Shown one piece after another: positions 21,163-29,975 of a stretch of 64,000 nt of DNA; within the stretch, counting starts at the first letter, position 1; each line of letters opens with the position of its first letter. The notes under the pieces were generated by a model, which saw nothing but the letters and a program-made list of their open reading frames with translations, ran no database searches and was not told the DNA's origin. The translations under genes and the position numbers were made by a program. The stretch is from NCBI RefSeq assembly GCF_013363755.1, contig NZ_CP054840.1, forward strand, positions 1,068,001 through 1,132,000, given 5' to 3'. This stretch comes from Comamonas antarctica. GTDB lineage: Bacteria > Pseudomonadota > Gammaproteobacteria > Burkholderiales > Burkholderiaceae_C.

Positions 21163-22071
21163 ATGAGCCCCCAAGATGTCAAAAGCGTGATGAGTTCCGG
21201 TCTGTTGTCGTTCCCCGTGACCGACTTCGACAGCCAGGGCAACTTCAATGCCAAGAGCTATGCCGAACGCCTCGAATGGCTGGCCCCGTTCGGTGCGACC
21301 GCACTGTTCGCGGCCGGCGGCACGGGCGAATTCTTCTCGCTGACGGCGGACGAGTACCCGGCGATCATCAAGACCGCCGTGGATACCTGCAAGGGCAAGG
21401 TGCCGATCATTGCCGGCGCCGGCGGCCCGACGCGCTTTGCCATCCAGTGCGCGCAGGAAGCGGAAAAGGCCGGCGCCCACGGCGTGCTGCTGCTGCCCCA
21501 CTACCTGACCGAAGCCAGCCAGGAAGGCCTGGCCGCGCATGTCGAGGCCGTCTGCAAGAGCGTGAAGTTCGGCGTGATCATCTACAACCGCGGCATCAGC
21601 CGCTTCACGCCCGAGACCGTGGCCAAGCTGTGCGAGCGCAACCCCAACCTGGTGGGCTTCAAGGATGGCGTGGGCGACATCGAAGCCATGTCCGCGATGT
21701 TCCTGACCATGGGCGACCGCCTGGCCTACCTGGGCGGCCTGCCCACGGCCGAAGTCTATGCCGCGGCCTACAAGGCGCTGGGCACGCCGGTGTACTCGTC
21801 GGCGGTGTTCAACTTCATCCCCAAGACCGCGATCCGCTTCTACGAAGCGGTAAAGAACGACGACCACGCCACGCAGCACGAGCTGCTCAAGTCCTTCTTC
21901 CTGCCTTACCTCGAGATCCGCAACCGCAGCGCCGGTTACGCCGTGTCTATCGTCAAGGCCGGCGCGAAGATCGTCGGCCACGACGCGGGCCCGGTGCGCG
22001 CGCCGCTGGCCGACCTGAAGCCCGATGAGATCGAGGCACTGGCCGCGCTGATCAAGAAGGTCGAGCAGTAA
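21163..22071 (+). CDS. kdgD: 5-dehydro-4-deoxyglucarate dehydratase
   Basis: DapA-family aldolase-fold enzyme of 302 residues that dehydrates and decarboxylates 5-dehydro-4-deoxy-D-glucarate to 2,5-dioxopentanoate. The Schiff-base Lys is in [11 protein letters not shown] and the catalytic Tyr in [11 protein letters not shown]; the substrate loop [11 protein letters not shown] replaces the GTTGE of DapA. It carries the GarD product to the substrate of the aldehyde dehydrogenase at the end of the cluster. AAGGAT precedes the ATG, and a terminator-like hairpin follows the stop. Confidence 0.94.
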   Translation: MSPQDVKSVMSSGLLSFPVTDFDSQGNFNAKSYAERLEWLAPFGATALFAAGGTGEFFSLTADEYPAIIKTAVDTCKGKVPIIAGAGGPTRFAIQCAQEAEKAGAHGVLLLPHYLTEASQEGLAAHVEAVCKSVKFGVIIYNRGISRFTPETVAKLCERNPNLVGFKDGVGDIEAMSAMFLTMGDRLAYLGGLPTAEVYAAAYKALGTPVYSSAVFNFIPKTAIRFYEAVKNDDHATQHELLKSFFLPYLEIRNRSAGYAVSIVKAGAKIVGHDAGPVRAPLADLKPDEIEALAALIKKVEQ

Positions 22072-22103
22072 GCGCTTTGCGCCGGGGCCGAAGTGCCCCG
22101 CAG

Positions 22104-22148
22104 GCCGGCGTGCCGGCAGGAGCTTCCTGCAGGCGCCCGGCTTTTTTT
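22104..22148 (+). terminator. Hairpin with T-run after kdgD
   Basis: Nested complementarity: GCAGGAGCTTCCTGC forms the inner arm, and GCCGG/CCGGC with adjacent G/C tracts forms the outer arm. It ends in a run of eight T. It probably reduces readthrough into the hydroxyacid dehydrogenase gene rather than blocking it, since the cluster continues on the same strand. Confidence 0.6.
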
Positions 22149-22174
22149 CCATCCATTACCCAGGATTTTCCGGC

Positions 22175-23140
22175 ATGGCGCCTTCCCGACCCCGCGTTCT
22201 CCAATACGGCAAGATGCCGCTGCCCCAGCTCGATGCCGAGCTGGCGCAGGCCTACGACGTGCAGATCCTGTCCGAGCAAGCGGATCCGCAGCGTTTCCTT
22301 GCCGAGCAGGGCGCGCAGTTCGAGTATGCGGTGACCTCGGCCGCGATGGGCCTGCCGGCGCGCGTCGTCGATGCGCTGCCCGCGCTCAAGTTCGTCAGCA
22401 GCTTTGGTGTCGGCTTCGATGCGCTGGACAAGGATGCGCTGCTGCGGCGCGGCGCGCGCGTGGGCTATACGCCGGGCGTGCTGGACGATTGCGTGGCCGA
22501 CATGGCCGTTGCGCTGCTGCTCGACAGCGCGCGCGGCGTGAGCGCCGCCGACCGCTTCGTGCGCCGCGGCGACTGGAGCCGCCAGCGCTTCGGCGTCACC
22601 ACCCGGGTCTCGGGCAAGCGCCTGGGCATCTTCGGCATGGGCCGCATCGGCAGCACCGTGGCGCGCCGCGCGCAGGGCTTCGACATGGAGGTCGGCTACC
22701 ACAACCGGCGCCCGGTCGAGGACGCGCCGCACCGCTATCTGGATTCGCTGCTGGAGCTGGCGCGCTGGTGCGATTTCCTGGTCATCACCGCCGCGGGCGG
22801 CGACAACACGCGCCATCTGGTGAATGCCGAGGTGCTCGATGCGCTGGGTCCCCAGGGCTTTTTGGTCAACGTGGCGCGCGGCAGCGTGGTCGACGAAGCA
22901 GCGCTGGCCGAGGCGCTGCGCAGCGGCCGCATCGCGGGTGCGGGCCTCGACGTGTTCGAGGACGAGCCGCGCCCGCACGCCGATCTGCTGGCGCTGGAGA
23001 ACGTGGTGCTTGCGCCGCACGTGGCCAGTGGCACGCATGAGACCCGCCGCGCCATGGCCGACCTGGTGCTGCAGAACCTGCAGCAGTTCATCGCCACCGG
23101 GCGTCCCGCGGCCGAAGTGCCCTGGTCCGCCGCACGCTGA
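22175..23140 (+). CDS. D-isomer-specific 2-hydroxyacid dehydrogenase
   Basis: NAD(P)-dependent dehydrogenase/2-ketoacid reductase of 321 residues. The nucleotide-binding motif is GIFGMGRIGSTVA. The catalytic Arg is in NVARGSVVDEAAL, the Glu in DVFEDEPRPH and the His in APHVASGTHETR, the full catalytic set of the family. It sits between kdgD and the lactonase, so it may reduce a side product or interconvert 2-keto acids such as tartronate semialdehyde, hydroxypyruvate or glyoxylate. The KdgD route to 2-oxoglutarate does not need it, so its job here is open. Confidence 0.88.
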   Translation: MAPSRPRVLQYGKMPLPQLDAELAQAYDVQILSEQADPQRFLAEQGAQFEYAVTSAAMGLPARVVDALPALKFVSSFGVGFDALDKDALLRRGARVGYTPGVLDDCVADMAVALLLDSARGVSAADRFVRRGDWSRQRFGVTTRVSGKRLGIFGMGRIGSTVARRAQGFDMEVGYHNRRPVEDAPHRYLDSLLELARWCDFLVITAAGGDNTRHLVNAEVLDALGPQGFLVNVARGSVVDEAALAEALRSGRIAGAGLDVFEDEPRPHADLLALENVVLAPHVASGTHETRRAMADLVLQNLQQFIATGRPAAEVPWSAAR

Positions 23141-23198
23141 TCGACGCCGGGCGCGCTGTGGTGCGCCGGCCTTCTTGCCCTTTCCCAGGAGACTGCAC

Positions 23199-24287
23199 AT
23201 GAACCGCCGCAAGCTGTTGAAGACTTTCAGTGCCAGCGCCGTGGGCGCCTGGAGCGCCGCCGCCGGCGCCCAGTCGTTTGGCTTCACGCCCCAGCAGCGC
23301 TATCCCGATCCGTCGGTCTACATCCTCGACCCGAGCTTTGCGAAGTACCGCATCTACAGCAGCACGGTCGAGCAACTCGGCACCGGCATGCGCTGGGCCG
23401 AGGGGCCGGCCTATTTCCCCGAGACCGGCACGCTGATCCTGAGCGACATCCCGAACAACCGGCTGATGAAGTACGAGGAAAAGACCGGCAGGTTCTCGGT
23501 GCACAAGGAAAACGCCAACTATGCCAACGGCAATGCGCGCGACCGCCAGGGCCGGCTGATCACCTGCGAGCACTCGGTCACGCGCCGTGTCGTGCGCACC
23601 GAGCGCGACGGCAGCATCACCGTGCTGGCCGAGCGCTACCAGGGCAAGCGCCTGAACGCGCCCAATGACGTGGTGGTGCGCTCGGATGACAGCATCTGGT
23701 TCACCGATCCGCTGTTCGGCATCAACGGTGAATGGGAAGGCGCGCGCGCCACGCCCGAGCAGCCCGGCACCTTCGTCTACCGCATCGGCAAGGACGGCCA
23801 GATCAGCGCCGTCATCACCGATCTCGTCAACCCCAACGGCCTGGCGTTTTCGCCCGACGAGAAGAAGCTCTATGTGGTCGAGTGGAAGGGCAATCCGAAC
23901 CGCGGCGTCTGGAGCTATGACGTCTCGGCCGATGGCACCAGCCTGTCGAACAAGACCCGGCTGATCGATGCCGACGGCCCGGGCGCCTTCGATGGCCTGC
24001 GCGTCGACCGCGACGGCAACCTGTGGTGCGGCTGGGGCTTCAGCGGCGCCTTCAGCCCCGAGGCCAGCGACATCGGCGGCGGCATGCGCGCGCATCTGCC
24101 GCTGGGCAAATCCGAGGAAATGGATGGGGTCAAGATCTTCAATTCCAGCGGCAAGCCGATTGGCTTCATCCGCCTGCCCGAACGCTGCGCCAATCTCGAA
24201 TTCGGCGGTCCTAAGCGCAACCGTCTCTACATGGCCAGCAGCCACTCGCTGTATGCGCTGTATGTCGAGGCCCATGGCGCGGCATAA
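23199..24287 (+). CDS. Exported SMP-30/gluconolactonase-like lactonase
   Basis: Six-bladed beta-propeller metal-dependent lactonase of 362 residues. The N-terminus MNRRKLLKTFSAS is twin-Arg-like and ends near AGAQS, so a periplasmic location via Tat is likely. Metal and active-site regions include MRWAEGPAYF (Glu ligand), RLNAPNDVVV (Asn ligand), NPNGLAFSPDEKKLYVVEW and GPGAFDGLRVDRDGNLW (Asp ligand). The start at 23199 has AGGAGA nine bases upstream. The probable role is to open aldarolactones (galactaro- or glucarolactone) outside the cytoplasm before uptake; this is inferred from position. Confidence 0.88.
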   Translation: MNRRKLLKTFSASAVGAWSAAAGAQSFGFTPQQRYPDPSVYILDPSFAKYRIYSSTVEQLGTGMRWAEGPAYFPETGTLILSDIPNNRLMKYEEKTGRFSVHKENANYANGNARDRQGRLITCEHSVTRRVVRTERDGSITVLAERYQGKRLNAPNDVVVRSDDSIWFTDPLFGINGEWEGARATPEQPGTFVYRIGKDGQISAVITDLVNPNGLAFSPDEKKLYVVEWKGNPNRGVWSYDVSADGTSLSNKTRLIDADGPGAFDGLRVDRDGNLWCGWGFSGAFSPEASDIGGGMRAHLPLGKSEEMDGVKIFNSSGKPIGFIRLPERCANLEFGGPKRNRLYMASSHSLYALYVEAHGAA

Positions 24288-24312
24288 GTTTTTTTCTCCA
24301 GGAATCGATGCA

Positions 24313-25761
24313 ATGAACCAATTCGACAATCTCATCAACGGCCAGTGGACCGCGGGCAAGAGCTACAGCCCGAATACCAACCCCAGCGACCTGTCCGACG
24401 TGGTCGGCGAGTATGCGCAGGGCGATGCCTCGGACGTCAACGCCGCCGTCGCTGCCGCTGCCGCCGCCTTCCCCGCGTGGAGCACCTCGGGCATCCAGGC
24501 GCGCCACGATGCGCTGGACAAGATCGGCAATGAGATCCTCGCGCGCAAGGAGGAACTCGGCGACCTGCTGGCGCGCGAGGAGGGCAAGACCCGTCCGGAA
24601 GCCATTGGCGAAGTCGCCCGCGCGGGCCAGATCTTCAAATTCTTCGCGGGCGAATGCCTGCGCCTGGCGGGCGAGACCCTGCCCTCGGTGCGCCCGGGCA
24701 TCGGCGTGGAAATCACGCGCGAGCCCATCGGCGTGGTCGGCCTGATCACGCCCTGGAACTTCCCGATCGCGATTCCCGCGTGGAAGATCGCGCCCGCGCT
24801 GGCCTTTGGCAACTGCGTGGTGCTCAAGCCCGCCGACCTGGTGCCGGGCAGCGCCTGGGCGCTGGCCGACATCATCCATCGCAGCGGCATTCCCGCCGGC
24901 GTCTTCAATCTGGTCATGGGCCGCGGCCGCGTGATCGGTGAGGCGCTGGTGCAGCATGAAGACGTGGCGGCCATCAGCTTCACCGGCTCGGTCGGGGTGG
25001 GCAAGGGCATTGCCGCCGCGTGTGTCGCCAGCGGCAAGAAGGTGCAGCTCGAGATGGGCGGCAAGAATCCGCAAGTCGTGCTGGACGACGCCGATCTGAA
25101 CCAGGCCGTCGAGCTGTCGGCGCAAAGCTGCTTCTATTCGACGGGCCAGCGCTGCACGGCGTCGAGCCGCCTGATCGTCACCGACAGGATCTACCCGGCG
25201 TTCATCGAGGCGCTGCAGGCGCGCATGGCGAAGATCAAGGTCGGTGACGCGCGCGCCGCGGGCACCGACATCGGCCCGGTGGTGAGCCAGGCCCAGCTCG
25301 AGCAGGACCTGAGCTATGTCGAGATCGCCAAGGCCGAAGGCGCGGTGCTGGCTGCGGGCGGCGCGCGCATTGCGTGCCACACCGGCAGCGGCAAGGACGG
25401 CTTCTACCTGCAGCCCGCGCTGTTTGTCGATTCCACGGCCGGCATGCGCATCAACCGCGAGGAAGTGTTCGGCCCCGTGGCCAGCGTGATCCGCGTGCGC
25501 GATTACGAAGAAGCGCTGGCCGTGGCCAACGACACGCCCTTCGGCCTGGCCGCGGGCATTGCCACGACCAGCCTCAGGCACGCCACCCATTTCAAGCGCC
25601 ACAGCCAGGCCGGCATGGTCATGGTCAACCTGCCCACGGCAGGCGTCGACTACCACGTGCCGTTTGGCGGCCGCAAGGGTTCGAGCTACGGCCCGCGCGA
25701 ACAGGGCCGCTATGCGCAGGAGTTCTACACCACGGTGAAGACCGCGTACACGCTGGCCTAA
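24313..25761 (+). CDS. Alpha-ketoglutaric semialdehyde (2,5-dioxovalerate) dehydrogenase
   Basis: NAD(P)-dependent aldehyde dehydrogenase of 482 residues. The catalytic Cys is in STGQRCTASSR and the general-base Glu in LEMGGKNPQ; the cofactor region is TPWNFPIAIPAWKIAPAL and SFTGSVGVGK. The family oxidises several semialdehydes; the specific call rests on the cluster, where KdgD yields 2,5-dioxopentanoate that must be oxidised to 2-oxoglutarate. The start at 24313 (MNQFDNLING) fits relatives; an out-of-frame ATG lies five bases upstream. It ends the aldarate operon and is followed by a terminator. Confidence 0.9.
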   Translation: MNQFDNLINGQWTAGKSYSPNTNPSDLSDVVGEYAQGDASDVNAAVAAAAAAFPAWSTSGIQARHDALDKIGNEILARKEELGDLLAREEGKTRPEAIGEVARAGQIFKFFAGECLRLAGETLPSVRPGIGVEITREPIGVVGLITPWNFPIAIPAWKIAPALAFGNCVVLKPADLVPGSAWALADIIHRSGIPAGVFNLVMGRGRVIGEALVQHEDVAAISFTGSVGVGKGIAAACVASGKKVQLEMGGKNPQVVLDDADLNQAVELSAQSCFYSTGQRCTASSRLIVTDRIYPAFIEALQARMAKIKVGDARAAGTDIGPVVSQAQLEQDLSYVEIAKAEGAVLAAGGARIACHTGSGKDGFYLQPALFVDSTAGMRINREEVFGPVASVIRVRDYEEALAVANDTPFGLAAGIATTSLRHATHFKRHSQAGMVMVNLPTAGVDYHVPFGGRKGSSYGPREQGRYAQEFYTTVKTAYTLA

Positions 25762-25793
25762 GCCGGCGCAGAGGCCACAGGACTTCTCTTTAC

Positions 25794-25817
25794 ACCGGGC
25801 GCAGGCCCGGTTTTTTT
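25794..25817 (+). terminator. Terminator of the galactarate operon
   Basis: CCGGGC-GCAG-GCCCGG is a perfect 6-bp GC stem followed by seven T, 33 bases after the aldehyde dehydrogenase stop. The opposite side lacks a good T-run, so it mainly serves the forward strand. Confidence 0.88.
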
Positions 25818-25825
25818 ATGCCCAT

Positions 25826-26671
25826 TTACTTGGGCGGCTGGGCTTGCTCGCAGTGGACCTGGATCAGCTCGCGCTCGGCCAGCGCAGCGCCAAAGCGCAT
25901 CGCGCTCAGGCAGCCGCCCCACACGCAGCCGGTATCGAGGCCGATCAGGTCATGGCGGGCCACCAGTCCCTGCGTCGACCAGTGGCCGAAGGCAATCGGC
26001 GTGTCGGCCGTGCGGCGTCCGGGCGCGTCATACCAGGGCAGCAGGCCGGCCGGGGCATCGCTTGCGCTTTCGCTGCTCTCGAAATCCATCCGGCCGTCAG
26101 GCGTGCAAAAGCGCATGCGCGTGAGCGCGTTGACGACCACGCGCAGCCGGTCGGCGCCTTGCAGGTCGTCGCTCCAGGCCGCGGGCGTGTTGCCGTACAT
26201 CTTCGCGAGGAAATCCACCAGCGCGTCGCTGCGCAGCACGGCTTCGACTTCGGCGGCCAACGCCAGCGTCTGCTCCACGCTCCATGCGGGCAGCACGCCC
26301 GCATGCACCATCAGCAGGCGTTCGCCGCCGGCCGTGGTGTGCAGGCGCGCCAGCGGCTGGCGGCGCAGCCAGTCCAGCAGCTGCGCGCGGTCGGGCGCCT
26401 GCAGGATGTCTTGCAGCGTGTCGCGCTTGCCGGGAGCGCGCAGGCCATGCGCGGCCGTGAGCAGGTGCAGGTCGTGGTTGCCCAGCAGGGGGCGTACCGC
26501 ATCGCCCAGCGCAATGCAGCGGCGCAGCACTTGCAGCGAGGTCGGCCCGCGGTTGACCAGATCGCCCAGCAGATACAGCGTATCGCGGCTCGGGGAGAAA
26601 TCGATGACATCGAGCAAGCGGCCGAGGGCTTCGTCGCAGCCCTGGATATCGCCGATACAGTACATTGACAT
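25826..26671 (-). CDS. apaH: Symmetrical bis(5'-nucleosyl)-tetraphosphatase
   Basis: Hydrolyses Ap4A to two ADP and can decap Np4-capped RNA; a metallophosphatase of 281 residues. The metal-binding motifs are GDIQG at residues 7-11, GDLVNRG near 36-42 and GNHD near 64-67. Two ATGs (MSM and MYC) are only two codons apart; either is possible, and the ribosome site AGAAAG is weak. The gene is divergent from the CorC-like gene with only 24 bases between starts, so their promoters must overlap. Confidence 0.95.
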   Translation of the reverse strand: MSMYCIGDIQGCDEALGRLLDVIDFSPSRDTLYLLGDLVNRGPTSLQVLRRCIALGDAVRPLLGNHDLHLLTAAHGLRAPGKRDTLQDILQAPDRAQLLDWLRRQPLARLHTTAGGERLLMVHAGVLPAWSVEQTLALAAEVEAVLRSDALVDFLAKMYGNTPAAWSDDLQGADRLRVVVNALTRMRFCTPDGRMDFESSESASDAPAGLLPWYDAPGRRTADTPIAFGHWSTQGLVARHDLIGLDTGCVWGGCLSAMRFGAALAERELIQVHCEQAQPPK

Positions 26672-26695
26672 GGTGTTCTTTCTATTTATAGATTC

Positions 26696-27994
26696 ATGGA
26701 TTTTCTGCTGATTGCACTCTTGACCCTGCTCAATGGTGTGTTTGCCATGTCGGAATTGGCATTGGCGTCGAGCCGCAAGGCGCGCCTGGCAAGCATGGCC
26801 GAAGACGGCGACAAGGGCGCTGCCGCGGCCCTGGTGCTGCTGGATAATCCAACCCAGTTCCTGTCATCGGTGCAGGTGGGCATTACCTCCATCGGCATGC
26901 TCAACGGCATCATTGGCGAGGCCGCATTCAGCGATGGCCTGGCCGCCTGGCTGCGAACGGTCGGCATGCCCGAAGGTGCTTCCAGCATCACCGCCACGGC
27001 CATCGTGGTGGCAGTGATTACCTTCATCACCATCGTATTTGGCGAACTGGTGCCCAAGCGCATTGGCCAGCTTTATCCCGAAACCGTCGCGCGGCTGATT
27101 GCGCGTCCCATGACCTGGGTGGCTTCGGTGGCCAAGCCTTTCGTGCGCCTGCTGGCGGCATCGACCCAGGCGGTATTGACGCTGCTGCGCGTCAACGATT
27201 CGGCAAGCCGCGCGGTGACCGAAGAGGAAATCGTCGCCAGTCTCGAAGAGGGCCGCAATGCCGGCGTCATTGAATTCCATGAGCATCAGATGGTGCAGAA
27301 TGTTTTTCACTTGGACGAGCGCTCGCTGACATCATTGATGGTGCCGCGTTCGGATGTGCAATGGCTCGACGCCGATATATCCGTGGCCGAAGGTTTGCGT
27401 TTATCGGCTGACGGCCAGGAAAAAGGCAGCCATTCGTGGTATCCGGTTTGCCGCGGTTCGCTGGACGATGTGGTGGGTGTCATCAGCGTGGCGCGCATGC
27501 TGGCGCTGGGGGCGGGTGCCGAGGGCAAACTGGGTGAACATGCATTGCCGGCGGCATTTTTACCGGAAACCCTGACCGGCATGGAATTGCTGGACCAATT
27601 GCGCGCGCGTTCGGGCCGCATGGTATTCGTCGTCGATGAGTATGGCGTGGTGCAAGGTATCATGACGCCGCGTGATTTGCTCGAAGCCATTACTGGCGAA
27701 CTCAAGCCAGGTGCGCATGCCGATGCCTGGGCCACGCCGCGTGAAGACGGCTCCTGGCTTCTGGACGGGTTGATGCCGATTGCCGAACTCAAGGCCCGGC
27801 TCGATATCCGCGATCTTCCAGATGAAGAAAGAGGACGGTATAACACCATTGCCGGGCTTTTGCTGGCTGAAACCGGCAGATTGCCCGCGGTTGGCGAACG
27901 CATCGCCTGCGCCGGCTGGATCTTCGAAATCGTGGATCTCGATGGAAAACGAATCGACAAGGTGCTGGCCGAGAAACCTGCGGAGAGTGCCTGA
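26696..27994 (+). CDS. HlyC/CorC (CNNM-type) family membrane protein with CBS pair
   Basis: Membrane protein of 432 residues, probably involved in Mg2+/Co2+ homeostasis. The N-terminal DUF21 (CNNM) domain begins MDFLLIALLTLLNGVFAMSE, with three to four hydrophobic segments up to about residue 140. A cytoplasmic CBS pair follows around 205-330 (SLMVPRSDVQWLD; GIMTPRDLLEAI), and the CorC_HlyC C-terminal domain covers about 345-425. Domain order and length match the family. Codons here are somewhat less GC-rich than in neighbouring genes. Ion specificity cannot be read from sequence. Confidence 0.9.
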   Translation: MDFLLIALLTLLNGVFAMSELALASSRKARLASMAEDGDKGAAAALVLLDNPTQFLSSVQVGITSIGMLNGIIGEAAFSDGLAAWLRTVGMPEGASSITATAIVVAVITFITIVFGELVPKRIGQLYPETVARLIARPMTWVASVAKPFVRLLAASTQAVLTLLRVNDSASRAVTEEEIVASLEEGRNAGVIEFHEHQMVQNVFHLDERSLTSLMVPRSDVQWLDADISVAEGLRLSADGQEKGSHSWYPVCRGSLDDVVGVISVARMLALGAGAEGKLGEHALPAAFLPETLTGMELLDQLRARSGRMVFVVDEYGVVQGIMTPRDLLEAITGELKPGAHADAWATPREDGSWLLDGLMPIAELKARLDIRDLPDEERGRYNTIAGLLLAETGRLPAVGERIACAGWIFEIVDLDGKRIDKVLAEKPAESA

Positions 27995-28071
27995 TCCAAG
28001 GTTGAAAATGGAGGCTTGAAATCTGTGGATATTACGTATGGCAAGTTCGCTGGCGTGGTTTCTAATTTTTC

Positions 28072-28077
28072 TATAAT
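28072..28077 (+). promoter_or_regulatory. Candidate -10 box (TATAAT) for the H-NS-like gene
   Basis: A consensus TATAAT in an AT-rich stretch 40 bases before the H-NS ATG. No good -35 is seen at 16-18 bases upstream. Local AT-richness also fits autoregulation by an H-NS-type protein. Confidence 0.5.
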
Positions 28078-28116
28078 ATCCAGACACTTTCTACTTCTTC
28101 AGAAGATACCAACACC

Positions 28117-28407
28117 ATGAATTCATACAAAGAACTGCTCAAGCAAAAAGAAGCCCTGGAACAGCAGATCCACGAGGCCCGCAGCCGCGAACTGTCCGAT
28201 GCAGTGGCACGCGTGCGTTCGCTGGTCGCCGAGTATGAAATGACGGCTGAAGACGTTTTTCCCCCGGCACGTGCCGCACGCAGCTCGGGCAGCGGTGCCA
28301 AGGTGGCTCCCAAGTACCGCGACCCTAACACCGGCCAGACCTGGACCGGCCGCGGCAAGGCGCCAAAGTGGATTCAAAACGAAGATCGCGAAAAGTTTGC
28401 CATCTGA
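28117..28407 (+). CDS. H-NS histone-like nucleoid protein
   Basis: Small DNA-binding nucleoid protein of 96 residues that would silence AT-rich or foreign DNA. The N-terminal 45 residues form a coiled-coil oligomerisation segment (SYKELLKQKEALEQQIHEAR). A flexible Ala/Ser/Gly linker follows, then the C-terminal DNA-binding motif YRDPNTGQTWTGRGKAPKW, matching the betaproteobacterial H-NS (BpH3-type) consensus. It is a single-gene unit ending in a strong terminator. Confidence 0.95.
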   Translation: MNSYKELLKQKEALEQQIHEARSRELSDAVARVRSLVAEYEMTAEDVFPPARAARSSGSGAKVAPKYRDPNTGQTWTGRGKAPKWIQNEDREKFAI

Positions 28408-28427
28408 ATGGCATCGCGTTGAAGAAG

Positions 28428-28452
28428 AAGGCCTGCATTGCAGGCCTTTTTT
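28428..28452 (+). terminator. Terminator of the H-NS-like gene
   Basis: AAGGCCTGC-ATT-GCAGGCCTT is a perfect 9-bp stem with a 3-base loop, followed by further T residues. It lies 21 bases after the stop. Confidence 0.9.
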
Positions 28453-28698
28453 GTTGCCGGCGCAATTTGGTATACCGTCGACTGAATTTATGGCGTGAAT
28501 CGATTTGCTCACCACGGTTGTTCAATATTATGGAACTAACGGTTTTCGTGGATGCTGGCTGCATAAACGGGCAAGAGAAGTCAGAAAAAAGCGCGAGATT
28601 GCGCAGTCGCAACAATTTGTTGCCTACATTTAATCCGCGAGCGGTAACGCTTATGTGCGATAAGCAAAACCCATGAAACCCGCGCAAGCCGGGGCACA

Positions 28699-29916
28699 AT
28701 GGAGCGCATGAAAAAGCAGGTGTTGATTGCCGGGGGTGGAATTGGGGGATTGGCGGCAGGCATTGGCGCCCTGCGCGCCGGCTGCGAGGTTCGCTTGTTC
28801 GAACGCGCGCAGCATTTCAGCGAAGTGGGCGCGGGAATACAGCTCGGGCCGAATGTCGTGCGAAGGCTGCAGGCCTGGGGGCTGCAGAACAGCCTGCAGG
28901 CGGTCGTGGCGGTACCCGAGGCGCTGCAGGTGCGCAGCGCCTTGAGCGGCGAGGCGCTGGCGCGCATGCCACTGGGCAGTGCGGCGGTGGCGCGTTATGG
29001 CGCAGCGTATGTCACCATCCACCGTGCCGACCTGCATCAGCTGCTGCTGACCGCGCTGCGCGCTTATGCCGACGTGCATTTGAACCTTGGCGAGACGATA
29101 GAGCATTACCGTGAGGCCGACGGGGTGGTGACGGTGCGCGACCAGGCGAACAAGCTGATCGAGGGCGATGCACTGGTTTGCGCCGATGGCGTGCACAGCC
29201 GCCTGCGCCGCCAGTTGCTGGGCGACGGACCACCGCGCGCCACGGGCCATCTGGCTTACCGCGCGATGGTGCGCCAGGCCGAGTTGCCGCAGCGGCTGCG
29301 CACGCAGCAAGTCACCGCCTGGCTCGGGCCGCGCCTGCATGTGATCCAGTACCCGGTGCGCCGCGGCGAATTGCAGAACCTCGTGGTGATCGTTCAGGGC
29401 CCCGCACCCGCGGATATGGAACGCTGGGACCACGCGGCCAATGCGCAGGATCTCGAAGCCGCGCTGTCCGGCACCTGCAGCGCATTGCAGGACCTGGTGC
29501 GCAGCGTGCCGCGCATGGGCATGGATTGGCGCCTTTGGCCGCTGGCCGACCGTCCGCCGCTGCGCGCCCCCACCGAGATGGCGCAGGGCCTGGTGGCGTT
29601 GCTGGGCGATGCGAGCCATCCCATGCGGCCTTATCTGGCCCAAGGGGCAGGCATGGCCATCGAGGATGCTGCCGAATTGCAGCGCGCGTTGTCCATGCAC
29701 GACCTCGACCTGGACCTGCGCCTGCGCCGCTACGCGCTCAACCGTTGGCAGCGCAACGCACGCGTGCAGGCGCGCTCGCAGCGCAACGGCCGCATCTTCC
29801 ATGCCACCGGGCCCATGCGCTGGGGCCGCGACACCGCGTTGAAACTGCTGGGCGCGCGCATCATGGATCTGCCCTGGCTCTACCGGGGCGATGGGTCCAG
29901 CGCGAGTTCGCTGTAA
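28699..29916 (+). CDS. FAD-dependent aromatic-ring monooxygenase
   Basis: Class A flavoprotein hydroxylase of 405 residues, similar to salicylate or 3-hydroxybenzoate 6-hydroxylases. FAD binding is shown by IAGGGIGGLAAGIGALRAG near residue 10, and the second FAD/NADPH site by LLGDASHPMRPYLAQGAGMA with the GD motif near residue 303. The start may be ATG 28699 or 28708 (MKKQ), with no strong ribosome site for either. It lies tail-to-tail with the MFS gene and next to kynurenine genes, so a tryptophan-derived aromatic acid is a possible substrate, but this is only inferred. Confidence 0.85.
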   Translation: MERMKKQVLIAGGGIGGLAAGIGALRAGCEVRLFERAQHFSEVGAGIQLGPNVVRRLQAWGLQNSLQAVVAVPEALQVRSALSGEALARMPLGSAAVARYGAAYVTIHRADLHQLLLTALRAYADVHLNLGETIEHYREADGVVTVRDQANKLIEGDALVCADGVHSRLRRQLLGDGPPRATGHLAYRAMVRQAELPQRLRTQQVTAWLGPRLHVIQYPVRRGELQNLVVIVQGPAPADMERWDHAANAQDLEAALSGTCSALQDLVRSVPRMGMDWRLWPLADRPPLRAPTEMAQGLVALLGDASHPMRPYLAQGAGMAIEDAAELQRALSMHDLDLDLRLRRYALNRWQRNARVQARSQRNGRIFHATGPMRWGRDTALKLLGARIMDLPWLYRGDGSSASSL

Positions 29917-29975
29917 CTGCGCGGCGCGGGGTCCGGTCGGCGGTACTGAAGGTGTCGGAAGCTAAGACGCTGCGC

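Noticed and set aside
19864..22152. 762-codon reverse open frame
   Set aside because: Antisense to the regulator, Bug receptor and kdgD, which are all firmly identified; His/Gln/Arg-rich shadow composition.
28368..28676. 102-codon forward frame after the H-NS gene
   Set aside because: Starts inside the H-NS gene, crosses its terminator, and has no family resemblance; the 246-base gap is AT-rich noncoding DNA.
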